DNA of 64,000 bases from the NCBI GenBank assembly GCA_963832895.1, contig CAWHVQ010000010.1:186001-250000 (forward strand), in the 5' to 3' direction. A model generated the notes under the pieces. That model did no database searches, was not told the origin of the DNA, and saw nothing but the letters and a program-made list of their open reading frames with translations. Of this stretch, positions 9,442 through 18,159 are shown in pieces. Each line of letters starts with the position of its first letter. Positions within the stretch are counted from its first letter, which is position 1. A program made the position numbers and the translations under genes. The stretch comes from JAMXLO01 sp963832895 (lineage in GTDB: Bacteria > Pseudomonadota > Alphaproteobacteria > Acetobacterales > Acetobacteraceae).

Positions 9442-10470
9442 TCATCCGATCTTCAAATGCCGATCGATGAGACTGATATTATAGCCAGTATATGTCGCAA
9501 GCAGCGACGGCCAATCGACCAGGCCAGGAACGCCGGCTGGATTGGAGCGGAGCAAGCCTCGCTTGATGAATGGGCAGGCAAACTCGACAATGAGCACATC
9601 CCAGAACGGATGCATCGGATTTAGGTCGGTGCCTTTGCTGATTTGCTCAGCGAGCCATTGGAGATATTGTATTTCCGAGGGTAACAGGCCGGCTTCATCA
9701 TCCCCGTTGATCCGGGGTAGAATAAGCTCCCGGGCTTTTTCGGCCACGGCGTGATAAGGGCACAGTACTCCCGTTGTCAGCCCGTCGCGCACCAAATACT
9801 GCGTAAGTCGTATTTCGCCCAGGCGGACAACGAGAGTCCGCGACTGATACGGCAGCAGGGTCGCCCAAAAGCGCCGGAAGGATTGCGAATTGATCGCACG
9901 ATTACCGAGGCGCAGGTAGTACGACTGCAAATGGTAGCTCTTCCACCAGCTATCCGTAATACCCCAGATATCCGCGCCGTCCTCACGCGCCAGACGTTCA
10001 ACACGAGCGAGATCAAACAAGGGACCATAGCAGGAGTCATTCATCAGGATCAGGCTCTCAATCTCCTGCAGCCTGTCGATCTGCTGAATCCCTGTCTTGT
10101 AGGCACCAAAATCGTGACCGAGATTGCGCCGATGAACTATCTTCCAGCTATAGGGGACGAGTTTAGCGGTCTGCGCCTCCCGTGCGTACGGGGAGGTCAA
10201 AACGACGACGATCCGGTACCCGATGCGTGACAGCGCCTCAATCTGAGCTGTCACATAATCAGCCACGATGCTGTGTCGATCGTAACTCGCGTAGACCGCG
10301 TAGCGCAGACTGCCGGCGTTTGGGTCCAATCCTTCCGCGACGTGACGGATCAATGGCACACACGCCGCGATGCATGAACCTCCAGCCGCCAACATATACT
10401 GTGCAATGAGCGTTGCCCACTCTATGCATTTCGCGATGAGCAGGCGTAACCCACCGGCAAAATCTCTCAA
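9442..10470 (-). CDS. RgpF-like rhamnan/polysaccharide synthesis protein
   Basis: 342 residues of the rhamnan-synthesis F family. The characteristic stretches are present: VYASYDRHSIVADYV near the N-terminus, a RRNLGHDFGAYKTGI core, NDSCYGPLFDL and DIWGITDS. RgpF-type proteins act in rhamnose-rich polysaccharide or O-antigen assembly as glycosyltransferase-like enzymes. The frame begins with TTG at 10470 and a hydrophobic stretch (residues ~8-40); no strong ribosome site is seen, so the start is uncertain. GC content is low relative to the window. It pairs with the methyltransferase just downstream. Confidence 0.8.
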   Translation of the reverse strand: MRDFAGGLRLLIAKCIEWATLIAQYMLAAGGSCIAACVPLIRHVAEGLDPNAGSLRYAVYASYDRHSIVADYVTAQIEALSRIGYRIVVVLTSPYAREAQTAKLVPYSWKIVHRRNLGHDFGAYKTGIQQIDRLQEIESLILMNDSCYGPLFDLARVERLAREDGADIWGITDSWWKSYHLQSYYLRLGNRAINSQSFRRFWATLLPYQSRTLVVRLGEIRLTQYLVRDGLTTGVLCPYHAVAEKARELILPRINGDDEAGLLPSEIQYLQWLAEQISKGTDLNPMHPFWDVLIVEFACPFIKRGLLRSNPAGVPGLVDWPSLLATYTGYNISLIDRHLKIG

Positions 10471-10495
10471 GGGAGCTTACCCGCCGTTGACAGGA

Positions 10496-10942
10496 CTACG
10501 ACGCTGGGCGCCAGAAGGGCTTGCGAGCCCGTACGGGGTCGAGCAGCGACCAATCACCCTGCTCAAGCACGTGGCCCTTCGGGAAAGGCGGGCGCGCCTC
10601 CAGGCCGAGCGATACCATCACCCGGTCGTCGCGGTAATAGCAGAGCAAAACGATCCGGCTCAGCACCCCGACGGGAGCACCGCCCTCGGCGCGCAGCTTC
10701 GCAGCGACCTCGCCGCGATGCGCGGCGTCCAGCGCGGCGAACGGACCGCCGGCCAGCGTACGCAGCGTGGCAAGCGCGGTACGCACGTCGTTGCGGTCGC
10801 GTCCGAGGCTGTTCACGATGTCCGCGAAGATCGTGTCGTCGTCGGCGCCAGGCACGCCGTACTGCTCACTGGCGGGAATGATCATGCCCGCGAGGCAGCG
10901 CAGGTCAGCGATCTCGGCCTCGGTCAGGTTCTCATCGTTCAT
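10496..10942 (-). CDS. Gluconate 2-dehydrogenase subunit 3-like small subunit
   Basis: 148 residues from the ATG at 10942, which has GAGACC about 8 bases upstream; a TTG at 10954 would overlap the GMC stop. The sequence LTEAEIADLRCLAGMIIPASE followed by a helical region resembles the small (gamma) subunit family of gluconate and fructose dehydrogenases. That subunit helps fold or export the flavoprotein. There is no obvious Tat signal, unlike classical periplasmic versions. It lies directly downstream of the GMC oxidoreductase gene, its expected partner. No cytochrome c subunit is present nearby, so the electron acceptor is unknown. Confidence 0.8.
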   Translation of the reverse strand: MNDENLTEAEIADLRCLAGMIIPASEQYGVPGADDDTIFADIVNSLGRDRNDVRTALATLRTLAGGPFAALDAAHRGEVAAKLRAEGGAPVGVLSRIVLLCYYRDDRVMVSLGLEARPPFPKGHVLEQGDWSLLDPVRARKPFWRPAS

Positions 10943-10950
10943 GTTGGGTC

Positions 10951-12549
10951 TCAATCGAACAGGGTTGCCAAGCGCTGCTTGATGCTGTCGGCGATGTACA
11001 GCGCCAATGCCTGGATCGTGCAGGTCGGGTTCACGCCGCCGGAGGTTACGAAGACGCTGCCGTCAACGATGAACAGGTTCTTCACGTCATGGCTGCGTCC
11101 CCACGAATTCACCACCGAGCGCCCGGGATCGTTGCCCATGCGGGCAGTGCCGAGAAGGTGCCAGCCGCCATAGACGACGGGGCGGATAGTGTTGACATGC
11201 CGCGCGCCGGCAGCGGCGAGGATCTCCTGGCCGCGGTCGATCGCAAAGTCGAGCATGCGGTTGGTGTTCTCGCCGATGGTATAGTCGATCCTGGGCGCCG
11301 GGATGCCATGGCGATCCTTGAGCAACGGATCGAGAGTGACCCGGTTGTGCTCCTCGGGCAGATCCTCAGTGCAGATGCCGACAGACATGCGATGGCCGAC
11401 GAGACCACGGAAGACGTCGTGGTGCCCAGCACCCCAGGGCACAACGCCGTTGGCCTCCATGGTGACTGCCTCGGTGCCGATGCCGACGGTGCGGTTGAAC
11501 TGGAAATTGTAGCCGCGCACGAAGCCACGCGAGCGATCGGTCTCGTAGAACTCCTGGCTCCACAGGCAGAGCGGCGGCCCACGATGCCCATCCATCGGTT
11601 CGTCGACATAGCCATGCACAATTGCCCAGGGATGGAACATCAGGTTCTTGCCGACGAGCCCGCTGGAGTTGGCCAACCCGTTGGGGAAGCGGCCAGACGT
11701 GGAATTCAGCAGCAGCCGAGGCGTGCCGACGCCGTTGCAGGCGAGGATGACGACTTCTGCCGGTTGGAATTGCTCAACGCCGTCGACGTCATAATACACC
11801 ACACCCGTTGCCATGCCGTCTTCGCTGGTGGTGATCTCGCGCACGCGGCAGTTGGTGCGAAGCTCAACGCCGGCGCGGACGGCATGCGGCCAGTAGGTGA
11901 TGTCCGTACTCGCTTTTGCCCCCTGGGCGCAGGCGGGCGTGCAGTGGCCAAGATTGATGCAGGGCGCGCGGCCGTCGTATTCGGTGGTTGCGATCGCGCT
12001 GTCGGACGGCCACCAGTGCCAGCCGAGCTGGTTCATCGTCTGCGCGATCTTGGTGCCGGTCCTGCCCAACGGCAGAGGGGGCATCGGCGGCTCGTGCGCC
12101 GGGTAGGCGGGGTCGCCCGCAAGGCCCGAGACGCCCGTCATGCGGTCGTTCTCGGCGAAAAACGGCTCCAATGTCGGGTAGTCGATCGGCCAGTCGTCGG
12201 CCACGCCGTCTAGCGTGCGGACACGGAAGTCGGAGGGATGCAGGCGCGGATAGTGTGCGGTGTACATCACGGTCGAGCCACCGACCGCGTTGAAGTTCAC
12301 CACCTTGATCGGCGAGTTGTCGTCGTTGATCGGATAGTCGCTCGGCCGCCGCCGAATGTTCGGACTGGTCGCGTAGTCGCTGAACACCCGCGCCTCGTAG
12401 TCCCGCCCGTTGGTGGGATAGTCGGACTGCTTCATCCAATCGCCCTGCTCGAGGCACAGGATCTTCATCCGCGTCTCGGCGAGGCTCCAGGCGACCGCCG
12501 CGCCTGAGGCCCCTGAGCCGATGATGACAACGTCGACCTTGTCCTGCAT
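10951..12549 (-). CDS. GMC-family FAD-dependent oxidoreductase
   Basis: 532 residues. The dinucleotide-binding motif VVIIGSGASG lies at residues ~6-15, and the active-site His and Asn appear in GGWHLLGT and SGGVNPT near the C-terminus. The family oxidises sugar or alcohol hydroxyls, here probably as a catalytic subunit with the adjacent subunit 3-like protein (gluconate/sorbitol dehydrogenase type). The start at 12549 is supported by GAGGGG upstream; longer open sequence beyond it overlaps the hydroxyacid dehydrogenase gene and has no family similarity. It is 11 bases downstream of that gene, so the three leftward genes form one operon. Confidence 0.9.
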   Translation of the reverse strand: MQDKVDVVIIGSGASGAAVAWSLAETRMKILCLEQGDWMKQSDYPTNGRDYEARVFSDYATSPNIRRRPSDYPINDDNSPIKVVNFNAVGGSTVMYTAHYPRLHPSDFRVRTLDGVADDWPIDYPTLEPFFAENDRMTGVSGLAGDPAYPAHEPPMPPLPLGRTGTKIAQTMNQLGWHWWPSDSAIATTEYDGRAPCINLGHCTPACAQGAKASTDITYWPHAVRAGVELRTNCRVREITTSEDGMATGVVYYDVDGVEQFQPAEVVILACNGVGTPRLLLNSTSGRFPNGLANSSGLVGKNLMFHPWAIVHGYVDEPMDGHRGPPLCLWSQEFYETDRSRGFVRGYNFQFNRTVGIGTEAVTMEANGVVPWGAGHHDVFRGLVGHRMSVGICTEDLPEEHNRVTLDPLLKDRHGIPAPRIDYTIGENTNRMLDFAIDRGQEILAAAGARHVNTIRPVVYGGWHLLGTARMGNDPGRSVVNSWGRSHDVKNLFIVDGSVFVTSGGVNPTCTIQALALYIADSIKQRLATLFD

Positions 12550-12560
12550 GCCCAGTCCCC

Positions 12561-13556
12561 TCAGCCGCGCGCAACGACGAACTGCTTGTTGACGCAGTTC
12601 TCGAGCCGCCCGTCCCGCAGATAGCGCGCCGCGGTGCGCGAGGCGAAGGCGCGATTGTCGCGCATGCTCTCGGGCGTGTAGAACGCCGAGTGTGGCGTCA
12701 GCACCAGGCGATGTTGGATCCAGTCCTCGTTGCGCTGCCATGCGGCGATAAGACGCCGCTGCGCATTGGCCGGTTCCTCCGGCAGCACGTCGAGACCGGC
12801 GGCCAGCACAGTGCCATCCTTCATGGCGTCATACAGCGCGTCGATATCGACGATCGGACCACGCGCGGTGTTGACCAGGATCATCCCGCGCTTGGCCGCT
12901 GCAAAGGCTTCCGCCCCGATCAGGTTGCGCGTCTCCGTCGTGAGCGGCGCGTGGATGCTGACGAAATCGCACTGGCCCATGAGCTCGGCCAGCGTATCAG
13001 CGCGGCGGACCCCGATGGCGAACTGATAGCCGTTCGGCTGGTACGGATCGTAGAACACGACGTCCATGTCGAACGCCTTCGCCCGCCGGGCGGCGGCCGT
13101 GCCGATCCGGCCCATGCCGACCACGCCGTAGGTGCAGACCGACAGCCGTCGGCCGAACGGGTTATGCGCCGGGCGCCAGTTGCCGCGCAGGTCGGCGTGC
13201 AGCTCGGCGTCGTGATAGGCAATGCTCTTGGCCAGCGTCATCATCAGGGCGATGGCATGGTCGGCGACCTCGCGTGTGCCGTAGTCGGGCGTATTGCAGA
13301 CCGGGATGCCCAGCTTGCCGAAGCGCTCGATATCCACATCGTCGTAGCCAACCCCGTACTTCACGAAGATCCGGCACTGGCGCAGCTTGTCGATATATTG
13401 CGGCGGGCAGGAGCCGACGACGGCGTCGGCGTTGGCCCATTGCTCGTCCGACGCGTCCGCGGCGTTGGCGCAGAACTCGGTCTCGAAGCCTGGGCCGACC
13501 GCATCGCGGGCGATCTGGTGGAATTCGGCCGGAAGGTTGGGCCAGAGAATGCGCAT
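12561..13556 (-). CDS. D-isomer-specific 2-hydroxyacid dehydrogenase
   Basis: 331 residues from the ATG at 13556 (AGGA six bases upstream; a second ATG at 13562). The Rossmann motif GVVGMGRIGTAAA is clear, and the catalytic set Arg (NTARGPIVD), Glu (GLDVLPEEP) and His (LTPHSAFYTPES) is complete. It is of the glyoxylate/hydroxypyruvate reductase or C-terminal-binding-protein-like type and interconverts D-2-hydroxy and 2-oxo acids with NAD(P)H. It heads the operon with the GMC oxidoreductase and its small subunit, suggesting linked oxidation of a polyol or sugar acid. It is divergent from the propeller protein gene. Confidence 0.88.
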   Translation of the reverse strand: MRILWPNLPAEFHQIARDAVGPGFETEFCANAADASDEQWANADAVVGSCPPQYIDKLRQCRIFVKYGVGYDDVDIERFGKLGIPVCNTPDYGTREVADHAIALMMTLAKSIAYHDAELHADLRGNWRPAHNPFGRRLSVCTYGVVGMGRIGTAAARRAKAFDMDVVFYDPYQPNGYQFAIGVRRADTLAELMGQCDFVSIHAPLTTETRNLIGAEAFAAAKRGMILVNTARGPIVDIDALYDAMKDGTVLAAGLDVLPEEPANAQRRLIAAWQRNEDWIQHRLVLTPHSAFYTPESMRDNRAFASRTAARYLRDGRLENCVNKQFVVARG

Positions 13557-13629
13557 TGCCATCCTGTCGTACCTCGCTGCTTGCTGTTGCGCCGCATCGT
13601 GCCACCAGTCGGCGACAAGGAGTAGCCAC

Positions 13630-14613
13630 ATGAACATCCGTGTGACCCGCCTGGCCAACGGTCCCTTAATCGGACCCCACCTGCATCCCAGCATCGGCGT
13701 GAACATCCAGGGTCCATCGCTGATCCGCGTGCCCGACTGGATCGAGGACCGCCTCGCCGCCTACCACCTGTATTTCGCTGACCACAAGGGCAGCTACATC
13801 CGTCTCGCCTATGCAGATCACGTCACGGGCCCCTGGCGCGTGCATCCCACCGGCAGCCTGCATTTGGCGCAGTCAGGCTTCCTCACTGCCCCGCCCGCCG
13901 TCTCTGCCGACGAGCTCGCCCGTTTCGAGGCGCAGTATCGGGCCCGCGGCATGTCGATCTCGCACGATGTCCTCTCGGAAATCACCACCCCGCACATCGC
14001 CTCCCCGGATGTGCATGTCGATGCGGAACGCCGCCGGATCGTGATGTATTTCCATGGCCTGAACGCGGTCGGCCACCAGGTCTCGCGTGTGGCGATCTCG
14101 CAGAACGGTATCGACTTCGCCGCCCAGCCCGAGGTGATCGGCCGTTCCTACATGCGCGTATTTCAGCACGACGGCATAACCTACGCGCTGACTATGCCCG
14201 GCACCCTGTCGCGCTCTGCCGATGGGTTGAGCGGCTTCGCGACCGGGCCGACCCTGTTCAATCCCAACATGCGCCACGCCGCGGTGCTCAAGCGCGATGG
14301 CGCACTCTGGGTCTTCTGGACCCAGGTCGGCGACGCGCCCGAACGCATCCTGCTCAGCCGCATCGCGCTCGACGGCGACTGGCATGGCTGGCGTGACGAG
14401 CCGCCGGTCGAGATCATGCGCCCTGAACATCCATGGGAAGGGACGGACGCACCCAACCAGCCCTCTGTCCGCAGCACGGCCTATGGCGTGGTAAACCAGC
14501 TCCGTGATCCGGCGATCCATGAGGAAGCGGGCGTGACCTATCTGCTCTATGCCGTCGGCGGCGAGAGCGGTATCGCCATCGCGCGCGTGGATTTCAAACC
14601 CACACCAGGCTGA
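13630..14613 (+). CDS. Five-bladed beta-propeller, glycoside-hydrolase-like protein of unknown function
   Basis: 327 residues, start ATG 13630 with AAGGAG upstream. Repeated blade-like strands (YHLYFADHKGSYIRLAYADH, RIVMYFHGL, LWVFWTQVGD, YLLYAVGGESGIAIAR) resemble the GH43/GH117-type five-bladed propeller. I cannot assign catalytic carboxylates with certainty, so a sugar-lyase or hydrolase function is only suggested. No signal peptide is visible. Its stop overlaps the ycjX start by one base (TGATG), indicating translational coupling to the ycjX-ycjF pair. Confidence 0.6.
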   Translation: MNIRVTRLANGPLIGPHLHPSIGVNIQGPSLIRVPDWIEDRLAAYHLYFADHKGSYIRLAYADHVTGPWRVHPTGSLHLAQSGFLTAPPAVSADELARFEAQYRARGMSISHDVLSEITTPHIASPDVHVDAERRRIVMYFHGLNAVGHQVSRVAISQNGIDFAAQPEVIGRSYMRVFQHDGITYALTMPGTLSRSADGLSGFATGPTLFNPNMRHAAVLKRDGALWVFWTQVGDAPERILLSRIALDGDWHGWRDEPPVEIMRPEHPWEGTDAPNQPSVRSTAYGVVNQLRDPAIHEEAGVTYLLYAVGGESGIAIARVDFKPTPG

Positions 14614-15989
14614 TGTCAGCGACCATCCTTGGTGCCAGCCGCCTGGCCTCAGACGTGCTGCAGCGCCGCAGCACAATCCGCATCGGTGTTACGGGACTGG
14701 CGCGGGCGGGCAAGACCGCCTTGCTCAGTTCGCTCGCCGCCAACCTGCTGGCGCTGTCAGCCGGACGGCCGTCTCTGCCAGCAGTATCCGATCGGCTTCG
14801 CGGCCGACTGCCGCAGGTAGCCATAGCGCCGGCGGCAGCGTCAGGCATTCCGAGATTCGAGGTCGCATCCCACGTCGCCGCGCTGGCTGGCGACCCACCA
14901 CGATGGCCGGCGCGGACAACGTCCGTGTCCCTTCTCGCCCTCGACATCGACGTGCCGAGAGAAGGCCTGCTCGCGCCGTTGGCTCCGCAACGCAGGCGCC
15001 TCGAGTTCCTCGACTACCCTGGCGAGTGGCTTCTCGATCTGCCGCTGCTCGGTCAGAGCTTTGCCGACTGGTCGGAAGCGACTCTGCGCCGGCTGGAGAC
15101 TCTGGACCACTCCGAGATAACCCGAGCGTTTCTAGGCTTCGTACGCGGCCTGCCGCTGGGAGTGCAGGCAGATGAGGCGCTGACATTGACCGGACACCGG
15201 CTCTACACCGAAGTGTTGCGGCGAATGCGCGATGAGGCTGGGTTGGCTTTTCTCCAGCCCGGACGCTTCCTGATGCCGCCGCCTGGGGCTCCGCCGCCCT
15301 GGACGGAGTTCTTTCCACTACCAGGCCGCAGCCCGCTCGCGAACCTCATGCAGGCGCGCTTCAATGCGTATGTGGATGCCGTCAGGCGCGACTTGATGTC
15401 GCCGATGTTTGGTGACCTCGATGGGCTCGTGGTCTTGGCCGACCTGCTTTCGGCGTTGCACCAGGGACAGGCTGCCTTTGCCGACGCACGATCGGCATTG
15501 GCGGCCGCAGCCGACGCCTTGCGTTGGGACAGCTCATGGGCAGATTGGTTGGCGGCATTTGCTCGATTGCAGTTGCCGCCGCGGGCAATCGGGCGCGTGG
15601 CGTTTGCGGCCACCAAGGCTGACCACATCGCGGCACGTCAGCGCGGCAACCTCGCAGCGCTGATGCGTCGGCTCACACATGTGCCGGAAGGCAGCGCGAA
15701 GTCCGCCGTCTTCGCCATTGCCTCGGTGCGCTGTACCGAGGATGTGGTGGAAACGTTGGCGGGTCGCCCGGTGTCCGCCGTGCGTGGCCGCATAGTCGGC
15801 GAACCACGGCCCGCACGGTTCTACCCCGGTGAGGTGCCTGACGGTGTCCCCGACGACTTGTTCTGGCAACATCGCTTTCTCGCCTTGCCGGACTTTGAGC
15901 CAATGCGCTTGCCCGAGGCCGGCCGCGGCGGCATACCGCAACTGGGACTGGATGCGCTGATAGCATTTCTGCTGATGGACATTCTTTGA
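14613..15989 (+). CDS. ycjX: YcjX-family P-loop NTPase
   Basis: 458 residues, the usual size for the DUF463/YcjX family. The P-loop GLARAGKTALL lies near residue 28 and the family hallmark LDYPGEWLLDLPLLGQSF near 130. YcjX and YcjF are stress-responsive inner-membrane-associated partners in enterobacteria; their molecular role is not settled. Here ycjX is translationally coupled on both sides (TGATG junctions) to the propeller protein gene and to ycjF. Confidence 0.9.
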   Translation: MSATILGASRLASDVLQRRSTIRIGVTGLARAGKTALLSSLAANLLALSAGRPSLPAVSDRLRGRLPQVAIAPAAASGIPRFEVASHVAALAGDPPRWPARTTSVSLLALDIDVPREGLLAPLAPQRRRLEFLDYPGEWLLDLPLLGQSFADWSEATLRRLETLDHSEITRAFLGFVRGLPLGVQADEALTLTGHRLYTEVLRRMRDEAGLAFLQPGRFLMPPPGAPPPWTEFFPLPGRSPLANLMQARFNAYVDAVRRDLMSPMFGDLDGLVVLADLLSALHQGQAAFADARSALAAAADALRWDSSWADWLAAFARLQLPPRAIGRVAFAATKADHIAARQRGNLAALMRRLTHVPEGSAKSAVFAIASVRCTEDVVETLAGRPVSAVRGRIVGEPRPARFYPGEVPDGVPDDLFWQHRFLALPDFEPMRLPEAGRGGIPQLGLDALIAFLLMDIL

Positions 15990-16837
15990 TGGATGCTGCG
16001 CCCGAGCCATTCCTGTTGCTTGAGCCCGAGGCGGCCCCACGGCTGGAGGCGGTGCCGGCTCCGTTGGCGATAGCAGAGCCGGTTCGCTGGCTGCGTTCGC
16101 CGACCCTTGCCGGCGCAGCAATTCTCGCTCTCGGCATTCCGGTGCTCTGGGCTCTCTGGCTGGCGAGTGCGCTGTTCGACCGCTGGGGCGCGCTGGGTTG
16201 GGCAGGCCTTGCGATCCTGTTCTGTGGGATCAGCCTGATCGGCGTGGGCATCGGCCGGGAACTGCGCGGTCTGGCAGCGCTGCGCCGGGTTGATCATCTC
16301 CGCGTCGAATTTGCCAGCGGAGAGGCGGTAAGGATTCAGCGGGCGGCACGGCGTTGGCTCGAAGGGCTACCGCAGCACTCTGCGATCTTGCCGGCTCTGG
16401 CTGCCGCCGACACGCCGGAGACGGTCCTCGCGCTGTTGCGTTCCGGGCCTGCGCGGGCGCTGCAGGATGCAACCGAAATCCTCGGCCGAAACGCTGCGCT
16501 TCAGAGCGTCGCGATCGTTGCGGCGACGCCTTCGCCCGCCATGGACGTACTGGCCGTTGGCTGGTGCGGTGTGCGGCTGATACGGCAGATCGCAGCACTG
16601 CATGGAATGCGCCCGGGTCTTCTGGGGACACTGGCATTGCTACAGAAGACCGCCTTGGCTGCAGCGACGGTTGCCGCCGCGGAGATCGCCGTGAACGCCG
16701 CCACTCACGCGATGGTGTCGCATCCGCTGTTGCGACACCTGGCAGGCGATGTCGCCGGCGCCGGCGTGGCAGCCCGCCGCATGATCGTGTTGGCTCGCGC
16801 AGCCGCGGTGGCCTGTTCACCGATAATGCGAGGTTAG
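15989..16837 (+). CDS. ycjF: YcjF-family (DUF697) inner-membrane protein
   Basis: 282 residues starting with the ATG that overlaps the ycjX stop. Two adjacent hydrophobic segments (about residues 38-58 and 67-88) are followed by a soluble helical region with an Ala-rich hydrophobic C-terminal half, the topology expected for the YcjF/TIGR01620 family. The partner YcjX lies directly upstream. The gene ends 14 bases before the convergent transporter gene. Function beyond envelope-stress association is unknown. Confidence 0.85.
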   Translation: MDAAPEPFLLLEPEAAPRLEAVPAPLAIAEPVRWLRSPTLAGAAILALGIPVLWALWLASALFDRWGALGWAGLAILFCGISLIGVGIGRELRGLAALRRVDHLRVEFASGEAVRIQRAARRWLEGLPQHSAILPALAAADTPETVLALLRSGPARALQDATEILGRNAALQSVAIVAATPSPAMDVLAVGWCGVRLIRQIAALHGMRPGLLGTLALLQKTALAAATVAAAEIAVNAATHAMVSHPLLRHLAGDVAGAGVAARRMIVLARAAAVACSPIMRG

Positions 16838-16851
16838 CGTGGCCTCTGCGT

Positions 16852-18159
16852 TCAATCGAGGGGAATGCCCCGTGTCTCCCGCATCTTCAAAAAGGTGAAG
16901 CCGCCGATGGCGGAGATCACCATGATGTACACCGCGATCAGCCAAGGAACCTGACGGCTCAACAGCCAGGCTGCGATCAGCGGCGCCGTGCCGCTGAAGA
17001 TCGCCGCGCATATCGCGTAAGGCAGGCCGATCCCTGACACGCGCACCTGCGTGGGAAACAGCTCGCAGAAAGTGGCCGACATTACGCCGTCGACCATGGC
17101 CAACAGCAGACAGCCGACGATATCCACCAACAGAAACGTCATGAAGTCGCCGTTCTGCAGCAGATGGAGCATTGGCCAGGCGAGAACGAAGAAGCCAATG
17201 GCGTAGGCGATCAAGACGGGCCGTCGGCCGATCCGATCAGAGATCGCGCCGGCGGTGGGGGTGGCAACGCAGAACACGGCCAGCGAAATCACCCCCCCGA
17301 TGAACCCTTCGCTGAGCGGCAGGCCGCCTGCGAGATATGCGTAGGTCGGCAGGAAGATTGTCCAGATGTAGAATTGCACCGTGCCCATTTGCATGGCGAA
17401 CACGACAAACAATTCCCACGGGTGGTCCTTCAGGGCGCGCAGGATCGGACGGCCCTCGAGCGCGCGCCGCTGCTCCGCCGCGACGAATGACGGCGTTTCC
17501 GGCAGCCCGATGCGGATATACAGGCCATAGAGCGAACCAACGGCGCCGAGCAGGAACGGAATGCGCCAGCCCCAATCGCCCAGCGCGGGTTGCGTGATGA
17601 ATTTGGTGAGCAGCGCGGCAACGCCGGTCGCGATCAGGATGGAGAACCCGATGCTGGCGATGTGCAACGAGCCAATGAACCCGCGCCGGCCTGCGGGCGC
17701 GTGCTCCACCAGGAAAGTCGCGGCACCCTGGAACTCACCGCCGGCCGAGAACCCCTGCAGCAATCGTGCGAACAGCAGCAGGAGCGGAGCGGCGATGCCA
17801 ATCACAGCATAAGGTGGAGCAATGGCGACAATCAGGCTGCCGGCACCCATCAACAGGATCGTCAGCGACAGCATCCGGCGGCGACCGTAGCGGTCGGCCA
17901 GCGGCGACAGCACAACCGAGCCGACCGGCCGCATGACGAAGCCGAGCGCGAAGGTGGCAAGCGTCGCCAGCAACGAGGTGGTCGCATTGCCGGACGGGAA
18001 GAACTGACCTGCGAAGACGCTCGAAAGCAGGCCGTAAATCGTCCAGTCGTACCATTCGATGACGTTGCCGATCATACCGCCGGCCACGGTTCTGCTGATC
18101 GACCTGCCGTTTGACTCGGCCCAGGACAGAGCCGACGAAGAGGATCCGCTGTCACTCAT
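16852..18159 (-). CDS. MHS-type major facilitator superfamily transporter
   Basis: 435 residues with twelve hydrophobic segments. The N-terminal MIGNVIEWYDWTIYGLL signature and the MRPVGSVVLSPLADRYGRRRML loop identify the metabolite:H+ symporter (KgtP/ProP/ShiA) subfamily. The ATG at 18159 overlaps the hyuB stop (ATGA) and follows GGAGG. Coupling to hydantoinase-type hyuB and hyuA genes suggests uptake of their substrate (5-oxoproline, a hydantoin or a related cyclic amide). That substrate assignment is inferred from context only. Confidence 0.88.
   Translation of the reverse strand: MSDSGSSSSALSWAESNGRSISRTVAGGMIGNVIEWYDWTIYGLLSSVFAGQFFPSGNATTSLLATLATFALGFVMRPVGSVVLSPLADRYGRRRMLSLTILLMGAGSLIVAIAPPYAVIGIAAPLLLLFARLLQGFSAGGEFQGAATFLVEHAPAGRRGFIGSLHIASIGFSILIATGVAALLTKFITQPALGDWGWRIPFLLGAVGSLYGLYIRIGLPETPSFVAAEQRRALEGRPILRALKDHPWELFVVFAMQMGTVQFYIWTIFLPTYAYLAGGLPLSEGFIGGVISLAVFCVATPTAGAISDRIGRRPVLIAYAIGFFVLAWPMLHLLQNGDFMTFLLVDIVGCLLLAMVDGVMSATFCELFPTQVRVSGIGLPYAICAAIFSGTAPLIAAWLLSRQVPWLIAVYIMVISAIGGFTFLKMRETRGIPLD

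Noticed and set aside
11089..12213. Plus-strand open frame of 374 codons across the GMC gene
   Set aside because: The opposite strand encodes a full GMC enzyme with its active-site residues; the plus-strand translation has no recognisable domain.
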